From positions 1 through 64,000 of the forward strand of contig CAMAUI010000001.1 of the NCBI GenBank assembly GCA_945861385.1: 64,000 bases of DNA, read 5' to 3'. Below, one piece after another: positions 1-7,957 of the stretch (positions are counted from its first letter, which is position 1; each line of letters opens with the position of its first letter). The notes under the pieces were generated by a model. The model ran no database searches, was not told the DNA's origin, and saw only the letters and a list, made by a program, of their open reading frames with translations. Source of the stretch: Prosthecobacter debontii (GTDB lineage: Bacteria; Verrucomicrobiota; Verrucomicrobiia; Chthoniobacterales; Chthoniobacteraceae). The position numbers and the translations under genes were made by a program.

Positions 1-753
1 ACGCCATGGTAGAGGGTAGCCGGTGTTCTTGGGGTGGTCGAAAATGGCGATGTGAGCCTGGTCACTGCGACCCTCAAGTTTCATGCCGACATCCACCCAT
101 GATGCGGTCTGTCCCGTGGCATCGCTATTGCGCTTTCCGTTGCTGTTGATCGCAGCGCCCTCCATCCCGTCCCGCCACGGCATCCGGAGAAAAAGCCCGC
201 CGTAGTCATATCTTCCGATGGTGATGTCCGCGAGGCCTTCTCCCGTCCACTCGAGGTCCAGCAAGTATCGGTCGCCGCTGTCCCGCATCGTCCATACCTG
301 GGTCTCAGCCATGATCGGCTGACCTGCGGCATCCAAAAGATGATAGACCGTGCTCCACTTTACTGACTCGCCTTTAGCGACGACCGGCTTACTGGAGACC
401 CGGCGCCAATACCCGTTGCTGGGATTGTGGAAATAGTCCCGCCCATTGACTTTGGTAAAGCCCCAGTAAAGACCCGTCTGATGTTTGTGATGCGCCGGAC
501 TGAATTCCGTTAGAACGCCCTTGCCATCCGGTGCCACAATCGGATGCAGGTAAGGCCGCATGTCCGGCTTGGCGTTCTGCGTTAAGATCGGCTCGGCAAC
601 ATTTTCACGATATACAAATATCGTATTCGTGGCCTGGTCTTGACGCAGCGTGAGCGTGGCGGCTTGAGCCATGCTCATCGCACCCAGGCATAGCGCCAGC
701 AGGGTTAGGGTTAATTTAAGGTTCGTTTTGATAGCCTGATAGGGTGTATTCAT
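1..753 (-). CDS. DUF6807 (PmoA-like) secreted protein, 3' end outside window
   Basis: The frame is open from an ATG at 753 down to base 1, giving the first 251 residues. The N-terminus is a signal peptide: a Lys-containing start, a hydrophobic stretch (LTLTLLALCLGAMSMAQA) and a likely cut near residue 32, so the product should be exported. The stretch PYLHPI..DGKGVLTEFSPAHHKHQTGLYWGF matches the His-rich core of the DUF6807 family, often named 'methane oxygenase PmoA' although no link to methane oxidation is shown. Such proteins are common in Verrucomicrobiota and Planctomycetota near sugar-degradation genes. It starts 57 bp after the stop of the sialate-esterase-like gene, so the two probably share a transcript. 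Function is unproven; family assignment is fairly secure. Confidence 0.8.
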   Translation of the reverse strand, partial: MNTPYQAIKTNLKLTLTLLALCLGAMSMAQAATLTLRQDQATNTIFVYRENVAEPILTQNAKPDMRPYLHPIVAPDGKGVLTEFSPAHHKHQTGLYWGFTKVNGRDYFHNPSNGYWRRVSSKPVVAKGESVKWSTVYHLLDAAGQPIMAETQVWTMRDSGDRYLLDLEWTGEGLADITIGRYDYGGLFLRMPWRDGMEGAAINSNGKRNSDATGQTASWVDVGMKLEGRSDQAHIAIFDHPKNTGYPLPWR

Positions 754-809
754 TCGGAAATTGTGGTTCTGTTGCTGGTAGTCTCAATTGCCGGCAGGAG
801 AATTGCCGG

Positions 810-3800
810 TCAGAGCCTTGCGGCTGGCGAATTTCCGGACTGAAGCGGCACGTTGCAGAAGGTCAGGGCGGCGATGCCGTTGGCACCGGTGAGCAGGTTA
901 TCTTGATTCCAAGCGACTTCTTTGAGGTAAGTGATCTTCGTAGCGGTGGAGGGTTCCTTGAGTTTCAGGGTCAGCACGTTTCCGGCGACGCTGCCGGAGG
1001 CGACCTTGTCCTTTTCCCCGTCGAGGTAGAACTGGCTCACGAGGCTATCTGCCCAAACCACAGGCTGGTCGAATTCCAACGCGATCGTGTCTTTCGTTGC
1101 GTAGCTGGCTTTGCGCAGATTGGGCGCAGTGATGGAATCCTTGGGAATCTTGCCATAGTTGTCCCGCTCGATCAGAGGCTGGATCAAACGCGCGAATTCA
1201 GCCCAGCCGACCAGCGGAAAATGGCAAGGTCCGGCCGGTTTGATGCCCAGAGTGGACATGCAATCCATGTTCGAGAAGAATCGCGGCAGGGTCCTTTGCT
1301 TCTCGCGGATCATATCGCCGCCGCCGGTGTTCCCGGCCATGCTGCACGAGTTCGGCCAGATTTGAAAGATGTAATAGTGCTGGATGTTGGGAAAGTCCTG
1401 CTTCCACGCCGCTGACATTTCTAGGAAGTAATCCTGATAGGATTTCCAATCGAAGTCGCCGGTGGGCGAAGCGGAACCCTGGTTGTTCTCGCCCTGATGC
1501 CAGAGCACCCCCCGGATGCCGTGAGTCAGCCTGGCCTGTTCCATGCGAGCTAACATCCGGCCGTAAATCGTGTTTCGGTCGGTGGGGTCGGCCTCGTTGC
1601 GTTGGTGTTGGTCTATTCGTGTTCCGCCGACTGCTCCGTTGATCATGAAGATCGGAATTTTCTGACTTTCCACCAACCGTTTGGCCAGTTCCATGCCCCA
1701 CCAGCCAAGCTGCGCTTTCTCCTTTTTCTCAATTCTCCAAACAGGATTGCACCATAAGTTCTGTGGATCGTTTTTCCCGGCGGGTCCACCATAGCTGCGG
1801 ATCCACTCGTTGGTTTCCGCGGGAGACTTTTCTCCGGTATCGGTCGCCAGCGCGTTGGACTGACCGTCAATAAGGTAGGCGTCCCCGCACACCAGGTTGC
1901 TCACGGTCTGCACCACGGTCTCGGCCCCGCCCGTCTTCGTCCCGAACTCCACTTTGTATTTGATCAATCCCGGCTTGAGCTTGATCGAAAGAGCGTAGGA
2001 TTTGTCGGCGGCGGGTTTCTGCGTTTCCGTTTTGATGAGCTTGTCATCAGCATACAACTTCAAGAAGACAGAGTCAGCGTTGCTGCCCAGTGTTCCATTA
2101 TAAAATAGTGTTCCTTCGTTCCGGTCATCCCGGGCAAAAAACTGATTGTCAACCGGCTTCTCATCCTTGGCGGGCATTCTCTGAACCCAGGCATCTTTCT
2201 TAGGTTCTTTGACCTGGACCCTGGCCGTTTGCGTGACCATATCGCCTCCATTGCCGATCCTCGCCGTCACGATCATCTCCCCACTGTTTTGGGCACGCTT
2301 GAGGAGCAGTTTGCCCGGCGCGACTTCCTTGATCACGGCCAAACCCGAAACTTGCCAGTCATATTTCAACGCACCGGCATTTTTCGCCTGCAGGTCCTGC
2401 AAGTTTGAAATCTGCGGCACGATTTCAATGGTCGCGCGTCCATCCCATGTTGCCGGCGCTTTCAAGGTGAAAATCGGATCTGGGATCTCTTCCTTTACGG
2501 TTATCGGAATCTCAAGGTTCTTCACGGCAGCGGCATAGACCGCCTTAATGCGAAGGCTAAGCGCCTGGTCTCCGGTCACACGCCCGGCATCAATCGTGAA
2601 ACTGCGCTTGTCCACCGCCGCAATAGTTTCAATTCCGCCTTTTTTCAGGATCCAGTAAATCTTCTGCGCTCCCCCCACCTTGGCCGTCACCGTGGCGCTC
2701 TTGCCTTCCGATACGGTTATCTTCTGCTCAGACACCGAGAACTCCGCTCCAGACTGCACCAGAGGGCCCACCAGCCTCTGCATGGGTTTCTGATTCTCAT
2801 ACGTCATCCGGACCCAGTCGGGAGAGCGCGCCACTTTGGAAACCCGCACCTCGTCGATATCGCCGGTAAACTGGTAATTGCCATACCAGCCGCCGATATA
2901 CATCCTTGCCGGGGTTTGCACATTCAGGGGCAGACCGCCCTTATTCACACCATCAAGAACGCCGTTCACGAACAATCTTGATTCGCCTTCCTTGAAAGTG
3001 TGGACCACATGAATCCACTCGGACATGGCCAGCGGTGTCTTGCTGGCAACGTTGCCGGCTGAATTATAACAATCCATTCGGATATGCGGCGGACTTTCAA
3101 ATAGCATCGTCACTTTACCCTGGGCCTGTTCATTTCCCCAAGCGAACGGGTGGGTATTGGTTTTCTCCGCCTTGAACCAGACCTCGGAGGAGTGGGAACT
3201 GGATCCGGTGGGAAAGGTTGTGATCTTCTCCCCGCAGTTGATTCCCTTGCCTGGCACAAACCGCCGGCTCTTGCCGATCACTCCGGCGGAAACCGTGGTG
3301 CCGGTATCCTTGGCTTCGAGTGCGCCGACCTCATCCTTCACCGGATCGGCCAGATGAAAGACGCAGAGGTAGCCGTTGGATTCGTTGAACACGGCATTTC
3401 CCTTGGATTCGCTGACCGCATCCGCCTTGCCCCAGAACATTTTGAATTCCTGGTGTGCATTGCCCTTGATGACCGGTATGCGCACCCAGATGCTGGCCCT
3501 TCCTGCGGCCGCGTCCCACTCCTCGATTTGAAAGGCCAGCGGTGTGCCAGTGGGATTGGCAAAACGGAGATCCTCTCCACCGTCTTTCGCCTGGCTGAAA
3601 TCAAACCAGTCCTTGTCCAGCCGCACCAGCAGCGGGAAACCCTCCTCCACCGCTGTCGCCGGCAGGTCCGCGCCTTCCGGTGTCGTCAGGATGGTCATGA
3701 CGCCCGAATGTTTCCATCCTTGGAAAAGTGCGGCAGCCGCCTGCGTCGAACCCGTCGCTGTCTGGCCTTGGGCGCAGACATTGGAGACGACGGCGCCAAC

Positions 3801-3893
3801 GATGAAGGCAATCCGGGAAACGCGGATGGCAACGGAGTGGAAGAGGAAGGATTTCAAAGGTCTGATATAGAATGGATGCACCAGCTTTTGCAC
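810..3893 (-). CDS. Large secreted DUF2341/LamG-like protein with a sialate O-acetylesterase (SGNH) domain
   Basis: A 1027-residue protein. Residues about 15-45 form a signal-peptide-like hydrophobic segment ending in VCAQGQ. Residues about 60-180 resemble DUF2341 (FKMFWGKADA), and about 200-365 resemble a LamG/concanavalin-like sandwich (SEVWFKAE, MYIGGWYGNYQFTGDIDEVRV). Ig-like segments follow. From about residue 665 there is an SGNH/GDSL-type esterase: the nucleophile block LIDGQSNA near residue 675, then GAVGGTRID, WHQGENNQ, and a late CHFPL His near residue 889. This is the arrangement of sialate O-acetylesterases that deacetylate glycans. The long length and lectin-like front suggest a carbohydrate-binding extracellular enzyme. 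It precedes the DUF6807 gene in the same direction. A slightly later start is possible; the substrate is inferred. Confidence 0.82.
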   Translation of the reverse strand: MQKLVHPFYIRPLKSFLFHSVAIRVSRIAFIVGAVVSNVCAQGQTATGSTQAAAALFQGWKHSGVMTILTTPEGADLPATAVEEGFPLLVRLDKDWFDFSQAKDGGEDLRFANPTGTPLAFQIEEWDAAAGRASIWVRIPVIKGNAHQEFKMFWGKADAVSESKGNAVFNESNGYLCVFHLADPVKDEVGALEAKDTGTTVSAGVIGKSRRFVPGKGINCGEKITTFPTGSSSHSSEVWFKAEKTNTHPFAWGNEQAQGKVTMLFESPPHIRMDCYNSAGNVASKTPLAMSEWIHVVHTFKEGESRLFVNGVLDGVNKGGLPLNVQTPARMYIGGWYGNYQFTGDIDEVRVSKVARSPDWVRMTYENQKPMQRLVGPLVQSGAEFSVSEQKITVSEGKSATVTAKVGGAQKIYWILKKGGIETIAAVDKRSFTIDAGRVTGDQALSLRIKAVYAAAVKNLEIPITVKEEIPDPIFTLKAPATWDGRATIEIVPQISNLQDLQAKNAGALKYDWQVSGLAVIKEVAPGKLLLKRAQNSGEMIVTARIGNGGDMVTQTARVQVKEPKKDAWVQRMPAKDEKPVDNQFFARDDRNEGTLFYNGTLGSNADSVFLKLYADDKLIKTETQKPAADKSYALSIKLKPGLIKYKVEFGTKTGGAETVVQTVSNLVCGDAYLIDGQSNALATDTGEKSPAETNEWIRSYGGPAGKNDPQNLWCNPVWRIEKKEKAQLGWWGMELAKRLVESQKIPIFMINGAVGGTRIDQHQRNEADPTDRNTIYGRMLARMEQARLTHGIRGVLWHQGENNQGSASPTGDFDWKSYQDYFLEMSAAWKQDFPNIQHYYIFQIWPNSCSMAGNTGGGDMIREKQRTLPRFFSNMDCMSTLGIKPAGPCHFPLVGWAEFARLIQPLIERDNYGKIPKDSITAPNLRKASYATKDTIALEFDQPVVWADSLVSQFYLDGEKDKVASGSVAGNVLTLKLKEPSTATKITYLKEVAWNQDNLLTGANGIAALTFCNVPLQSGNSPAARL

Positions 3894-4139
3894 TGCTTCG
3901 CGCCCGGTGCAAATTTAGTTTCCCGATCATGTAGGGTGAAAACTCGCTCACCCGAAGCGCGGCCACCGCTCCGCGTTCTGACCGTCCATGGAGCGGCGGG
4001 CGAGAGAGCGAAGTGCCGCCCCTCTGTTCAGCTCAGTGTCTCCTTTGGCAGATGCCTGGGTGAAGCTGAGATGGGTGTTCTCGTCGGTGTCATAGACGCC
4101 CCTCGTCGTGTAGCGCTGACTCCAAAGAGTTGACGCATA

Positions 4140-6026
4140 TTACGCCCTGCGACGGCGGCGCACGCCTAGCAGCAGACCGAGGCCGCCCAGCAGCGACAGT
4201 GTGGTGCCGGGCTCAGGCACGGCCATGATTGTGATGCTGTCGTTGCTTCCATCTCCATAGTTGATGTCGTAGCCGGACGGCATTCCCACGATGGTATTGA
4301 ATGTCCCGGTCAGCGTTCCTGTGTAGGTGGCGATGGTGTAGCTGCCCGTGGCGGTGCCGCCATTCAGCAGCGTCAGCGTCAGTTGATCATCCGCTCCTCC
4401 GAGGTTCAGGTCGCCGTTGATGGCAAGCAGGTCGCTGGTGCTGTCCGGCGCATTCAATTCGATGCTGAGGATGGCTTTGCTCGCGCCGCTGCCGACGAAG
4501 TTGACTGTGTTAGTCCCCCCCGTGCCGATGTTCAGTTGGCCGATGCTCGCGCCGGGAGCCAGGGTGCCGCCTGCGTTCACATTCACCGTGGTCGCGGTGG
4601 CTCCAATCGTGCCACCAGAGCCGCCCAGCGTCGCGGTGTCGTTCACCGCCACCGATGTCGTGCCGGAGAGCGAGCCGCTCACCAACAAAGTTCCCGCCCT
4701 GACCGTCGTCGCGCCGGTGAAGGCATTCGTGCCGGACAGCGTGAGGGTATTCGCACCGAGTTTTGTCAGGGCGCGTGCGGAGTCGAGGTTGGTATTTTGA
4801 TCGAAGTTCCCAGCCGAAGTATCTATGGCAACGCCGGAGGCGGCGTTCATGGAGAAGCCGGTCAGCGTGGCATCGAAGAGGTTGTCCACATCCGTTGCGC
4901 TATAGAAGCCTGAGCCGCCCACACCGAGACCGATTGTGCCTGCCGCTGCTACAGTGGCAGTGGCAGCCGTTTTGGCGCTGGTGTTCAGGAAATTCAATAT
5001 ACCGCCGTTCACCGTCGTCGCGCCGGTGTAGGTGTTCGCGCCCGAGAGGGTGAGTGTGCCGGTGCCGTCCTTGGTTATACTGCCGTTTTGGCCGGAGATG
5101 TTGGCTGTATTATTTGCGATGGCGCCAGAGATAAGGGTATTGCCCGTGCCAGCAAAGGTTATGGTCTGGAATGTGGTAGTCCAATCCGTGTAAACATTGT
5201 TGGTCAGTGACAGCGTGCCGGCGCCGGTGATGTTGTTGGTGAGCATCCGGCTGCCGCCGCGGCCAGAGACGGTGCCACTGAACGTGATACTGAGGCTGCC
5301 CGTGACCGTCGCGTTGTTATTTAACCAAATGGGGTTGGCCACAGTGCGCGCCGTGCCGCTCGCCTCCAGGGTCGCGGTGGCTCCGTTGAGGCTCAGCAAC
5401 GTGGTGGCGTTGAAATCGGTGCCCGTAGTGGCGCCAAAGGCGCTGTCCGAGGCGATGATCACGGTGCCCGCGTTGACCGACATGGCGGGGGAGCCGTTAT
5501 TAGAAGCGCGGGTGAAGGTATTGGCGCCGGAGAGGACCAGCGTGCCGAGACCGTTCTTGACCAGGCCGGTACTACCGCCGGGTGTGCCGGCGATGACCGC
5601 GCTGATGGTGACGTTCTTGCCGGTCCCAAGGCCAGGGAGAACGGGGCTGACCACGGGACCGACCGTAATGAACGGGGTGCCCGCGACGGCAAGGGTGTTG
5701 GCGGAATTTCCATTGTTGTCGAGGATCCAGCTTGCGGCGGAACTGGTGTCTGTATCGCCGAATTTGAGAGTGGTAAAGGTCCGGGCGCTGTCAAGGTGCA
5801 CCGTGTTATCGGCGGTGATATCGATCGTGCTGAAGTCGGCGGTGAAGGCACCGTCCGCAATGGTGCCGCCGCTCCAGTTGGCCGTGTCGCTCCAATTGCC
5901 GCCGGAGGTTGTTTGTGTCCATGTGCCGTTGGCGGCGTGCGCGGCTTGCATGGTGAGGAAGGCCGCGATTGATCCCGCGAGAATACGCGAGGTTTTGCGG
6001 CGGAGGGGTATGGTGGGGTTTTTCAT
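4140..6026 (-). CDS. PEP-CTERM surface protein with autotransporter-associated beta-strand repeats
   Basis: I start at the ATG at 6026 because it gives a clean signal peptide (MKNPTIPLRRK, hydrophobic core, AHA cut); the frame also has an upstream ATG at 6071. The 628-residue mature region is rich in Gly, Thr, Ser and Asn. It contains three recognisable autotransporter-associated repeats of the form GLGTLVLSGANTFT, GTGTLTLSGANTYTGATTV and GANTLTLSGTNAFTGATTV. The C-terminus is a textbook PEP-CTERM anchor: VPEPGTTLSLLGGLGLLLG followed by a run of Arg. PEP-CTERM proteins are processed by exosortase during export, often in exopolysaccharide-producing bacteria. No exosortase gene is in this window. 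The gene is divergent from the GntR/LacI-type regulator at 6230, which could control it. Confidence 0.9.
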   Translation of the reverse strand: MKNPTIPLRRKTSRILAGSIAAFLTMQAAHAANGTWTQTTSGGNWSDTANWSGGTIADGAFTADFSTIDITADNTVHLDSARTFTTLKFGDTDTSSAASWILDNNGNSANTLAVAGTPFITVGPVVSPVLPGLGTGKNVTISAVIAGTPGGSTGLVKNGLGTLVLSGANTFTRASNNGSPAMSVNAGTVIIASDSAFGATTGTDFNATTLLSLNGATATLEASGTARTVANPIWLNNNATVTGSLSITFSGTVSGRGGSRMLTNNITGAGTLSLTNNVYTDWTTTFQTITFAGTGNTLISGAIANNTANISGQNGSITKDGTGTLTLSGANTYTGATTVNGGILNFLNTSAKTAATATVAAAGTIGLGVGGSGFYSATDVDNLFDATLTGFSMNAASGVAIDTSAGNFDQNTNLDSARALTKLGANTLTLSGTNAFTGATTVRAGTLLVSGSLSGTTSVAVNDTATLGGSGGTIGATATTVNVNAGGTLAPGASIGQLNIGTGGTNTVNFVGSGASKAILSIELNAPDSTSDLLAINGDLNLGGADDQLTLTLLNGGTATGSYTIATYTGTLTGTFNTIVGMPSGYDINYGDGSNDSITIMAVPEPGTTLSLLGGLGLLLGVRRRRRA

Positions 6027-6168
6027 GGTGTGGGTGCGTGTTGTGGTTTGAATGTCTGGCAGAAATGTCATCGCGGTTTGGTCTGGTTGTGGTTTGGGTT
6101 GGAGTGGCTTGTTCGGGAAAAAATCTGGATTGATCTACGTGCTGCTTTTCTCCGTTTCTGCAACCAAG

Positions 6169-6183
6169 GCAAAATTTTATTGC
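6169..6183. promoter_or_regulatory. AT-rich imperfect palindrome between PEP-CTERM gene and regulator
   Basis: The 15-bp stretch GCAAAATTTTATTGC is a near-palindrome and the only AT-rich block in an otherwise GC-rich divergent spacer of 203 bp. It lies about 46 bp before the regulator ATG and about 140 bp before the PEP-CTERM ATG. A TAGAAT box follows at 6197-6202. This is the layout expected of an operator bound by the dimeric regulator encoded alongside, but that is inference only. Confidence 0.3.
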
Positions 6184-6229
6184 AAATCGGGTAGGGTAGA
6201 ATATCCCCCATCCGGCAACCACCCGCACC

Positions 6230-7312
6230 ATGTCCCTGCTCCGCCGCCTTTCCGTCGTCGAACAATCCGCCGCCCTCCTGCGCGAGGGTCTGCGGACGGG
6301 GCGCTGGAAGGGGCAGCTTCCCGGGGTGGTGCTGCTCGCGCAGGAACTCGGTGTCGCCACCAAAACGCTGCGCGCGGCGCTCCTGACCGTCGAGGCCGAG
6401 GGGCTGGTGAAAATGGGCGCGAACGGCCGCAGCCGTCATGTGCCCGCGCGGGTCGCCCGCCCGAAGCGTCCGCTGCGAATCGGCATCCTGCTTTTCGACT
6501 CACTGGCCAATGAATCCGGCGTCAGTATGGAACTCTTCCTCGAACTCCACCACGCGTTGGAATCGGCGGGATTCACCGTTTTTTTCGCGGAAAAATCGCA
6601 GTGCGAGCTGCGGCACGAGGAGCGTCGCATCGCCTCCCATGTGCGGAAAGCGCGGGCCGACGCATGGGTGGTGAGCGCCGGTCCGCGCGCCCTGTTGGAG
6701 TGGTTCGCCACGCAGCCGTTCCCGACGCTGGCCATGTTCGGAAACCGCGCCGGATTGCCCATCGCTGGCATAGGGCCGAACAAATTGCCCGCCGTGCTCA
6801 CCGCCACACGCCAGCTCATCGCGCTCGGCCACCGGCGCATCGTCTTAGTCGGCCGCCGGCCGCAGCGGGAACCCGTGCCGGCACCCGTGCCCAGCGCCTT
6901 TCTCACAGAACTGACCGCACATGGCTACGGCGGAAAACGCGACTTCAACCTCCCGGAGTGGGAGGAGACCCCCGAGGGCCTGCGCGCGCTCTTCACGTCG
7001 CTCTTTCGGACCACGCCGCCCACCGCCCTCATCCTCGACGAAACGCCCATCGTCCTCGCGGGGCAGCAGTTTCTCGCCGACCACAGACTGCGCGTGCCGG
7101 AGCAGGTCTCGATCATCGCCACCGACCGCGACCCCTGTTTCCAATGGTGCCAACCGCCGATCGCGCACATCAGTTGGCGCGTCGAACCGGTGATCCGCCG
7201 CATCGTGCAATGGGCCATCGCGCTCAGCGAGCGCCGCACGGACCTGCGCCAGGTGACCTTCCCGGCGGAGTTCATCCCCGGCGGCACCATCGGGCCGGTG
7301 TGGAAAGGGTGA
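6230..7312 (+). CDS. GntR-type winged-helix regulator with LacI-type sugar-binding domain
   Basis: A 360-residue transcription factor. Residues about 8-70 form a GntR-type winged helix (LREGLRTGRWKGQLPG, then LAQELGVATKTLRAAL and a wing). Residues about 80-355 form a periplasmic-binding-like effector domain of the LacI/GalR kind: LRIGILLFDS, then TRQLIALGHRRIVLVG, then PEQVSIIATDRD. GntR head plus LacI body is a hybrid often seen in Verrucomicrobiota. The effector is probably a sugar. It is transcribed away from the PEP-CTERM gene and has no downstream partner. The start at 6230 has only a weak ribosome site, but the wHTH begins directly after it. Confidence 0.88.
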   Translation: MSLLRRLSVVEQSAALLREGLRTGRWKGQLPGVVLLAQELGVATKTLRAALLTVEAEGLVKMGANGRSRHVPARVARPKRPLRIGILLFDSLANESGVSMELFLELHHALESAGFTVFFAEKSQCELRHEERRIASHVRKARADAWVVSAGPRALLEWFATQPFPTLAMFGNRAGLPIAGIGPNKLPAVLTATRQLIALGHRRIVLVGRRPQREPVPAPVPSAFLTELTAHGYGGKRDFNLPEWEETPEGLRALFTSLFRTTPPTALILDETPIVLAGQQFLADHRLRVPEQVSIIATDRDPCFQWCQPPIAHISWRVEPVIRRIVQWAIALSERRTDLRQVTFPAEFIPGGTIGPVWKG

Positions 7313-7427
7313 GACCCACGCGGCGCAATTTGCCGGGGATGCTCCTCCGGAGAGTGCTGACCGTGTGAATCGAGTGCCACCGAAACGACGTTTCGCCTCC
7401 CAAATCCGTTCCCAAACGAGAGGGAAA

Positions 7428-7561
7428 GCAGGCGAGGTTCACAACCTCGCGCGGGCGATCGAAGCGAGGCGGAGGGAGCCGCTCCCTGCGCGCAATGCTC
7501 CGCGCCTTCCTGCCGCCTGCGCCCATCCTACCGCGCGAAGCGGCAAAACCTCGCCTGCTTT
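7428..7561. repeat. Intergenic inverted-repeat element
   Basis: Two 12-bp arms, GCAGGCGAGGTT at 7428-7439 and its complement at 7547-7558, enclose about 107 bp; counting flanking A/T bases the match is 14-15 bp. The left arm is also half of an internal hairpin, GCGAGGTT-CAC-AACCTCGC (7432-7450). A further perfect palindrome, AGGGAGC-C-GCTCCCT, lies inside. The whole sits in the spacer between two convergent genes and could form a large cruciform or act as a bidirectional terminator. It resembles in style, but not in stem sequence, the elements at 18235 and 36857. Confidence 0.6.
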
Positions 7562-7753
7562 TCAATAGCCGAAATTCCGCATGTCCTCATACGGATCGAC
7601 CTTGTAAACGCTGCGGGGCCGGATGCGCGAGGTCGAGGAGGGCTGGGCGTTGGGATTCGGCGTAAGCGGCGAACGCGCCGCGCCTCCAGCCTCCGCCGTC
7701 GCCGCAGCCAGGTCGGCGGGGCCGTTGTAGGCGACGAAGGTATTGATCGGCAC
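7562..7753 (-). CDS. Short hypothetical ORF, probably the 3' remnant of a larger gene
   Basis: A 63-residue frame starting at GTG 7753 and ending VYKVDPYEDMRNFGY. The reading frame stays open further upstream with protein-like sequence (LFIAQHGRLQGGGRLASVP) until it runs into the hairpin cluster at 7823-7931, where no plausible start exists. This suggests the tail of a gene whose front was replaced by the repeat cluster, or a small gene with an unusual start. It lies at the 3' end of the ExbB/ExbD operon and on the same strand. I do not recognise the family. Confidence 0.35.
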   Translation of the reverse strand: MPINTFVAYNGPADLAAATAEAGGAARSPLTPNPNAQPSSTSRIRPRSVYKVDPYEDMRNFGY

Positions 7754-7822
7754 CGAGGCGAGCCGTCCGCCGCCTTGGAGCCGGCCGTGCTGGGCGATGA
7801 AAAGGGTCGGGTCCGCCTCGTC

Positions 7823-7931
7823 ACCAAGCTCCAGCTTGGTAACGCCATTGTCTGCGAAGCTCTGCTTCGTCCACGGCGGCCAGGAGCAGCGGCCTGCCTG
7901 CTGGAGGTAGGCGGATGACCCCCGTGGTCAT
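7823..7931. repeat. Cluster of short perfect hairpins downstream of the propeller/toroid operon
   Basis: Three short hairpins lie in a row: ACCAAGCT-CC-AGCTTGGT (7823-7840), CGAAGC-TCT-GCTTCG (7855-7869) and ATGACC-CCCGT-GGTCAT (7914-7930). They begin 27 bp past the stop of the 1049-residue protein gene. Stems differ in sequence but the loops are small and pyrimidine-rich when read on this strand. They may serve as 3'-end transcript structures; no T-run follows, so they are not classical intrinsic terminators. Confidence 0.55.
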
Positions 7932-7957
7932 TCCTGATCGCCAGGCGCCGAGAGGGG

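Noticed and set aside
3150-4133. Plus-strand frame of about 330 codons opposite the esterase front
   Set aside because: Shadow frame; the spacer part 3894-4139 contains only a weak GC-rich inverted repeat and no gene.
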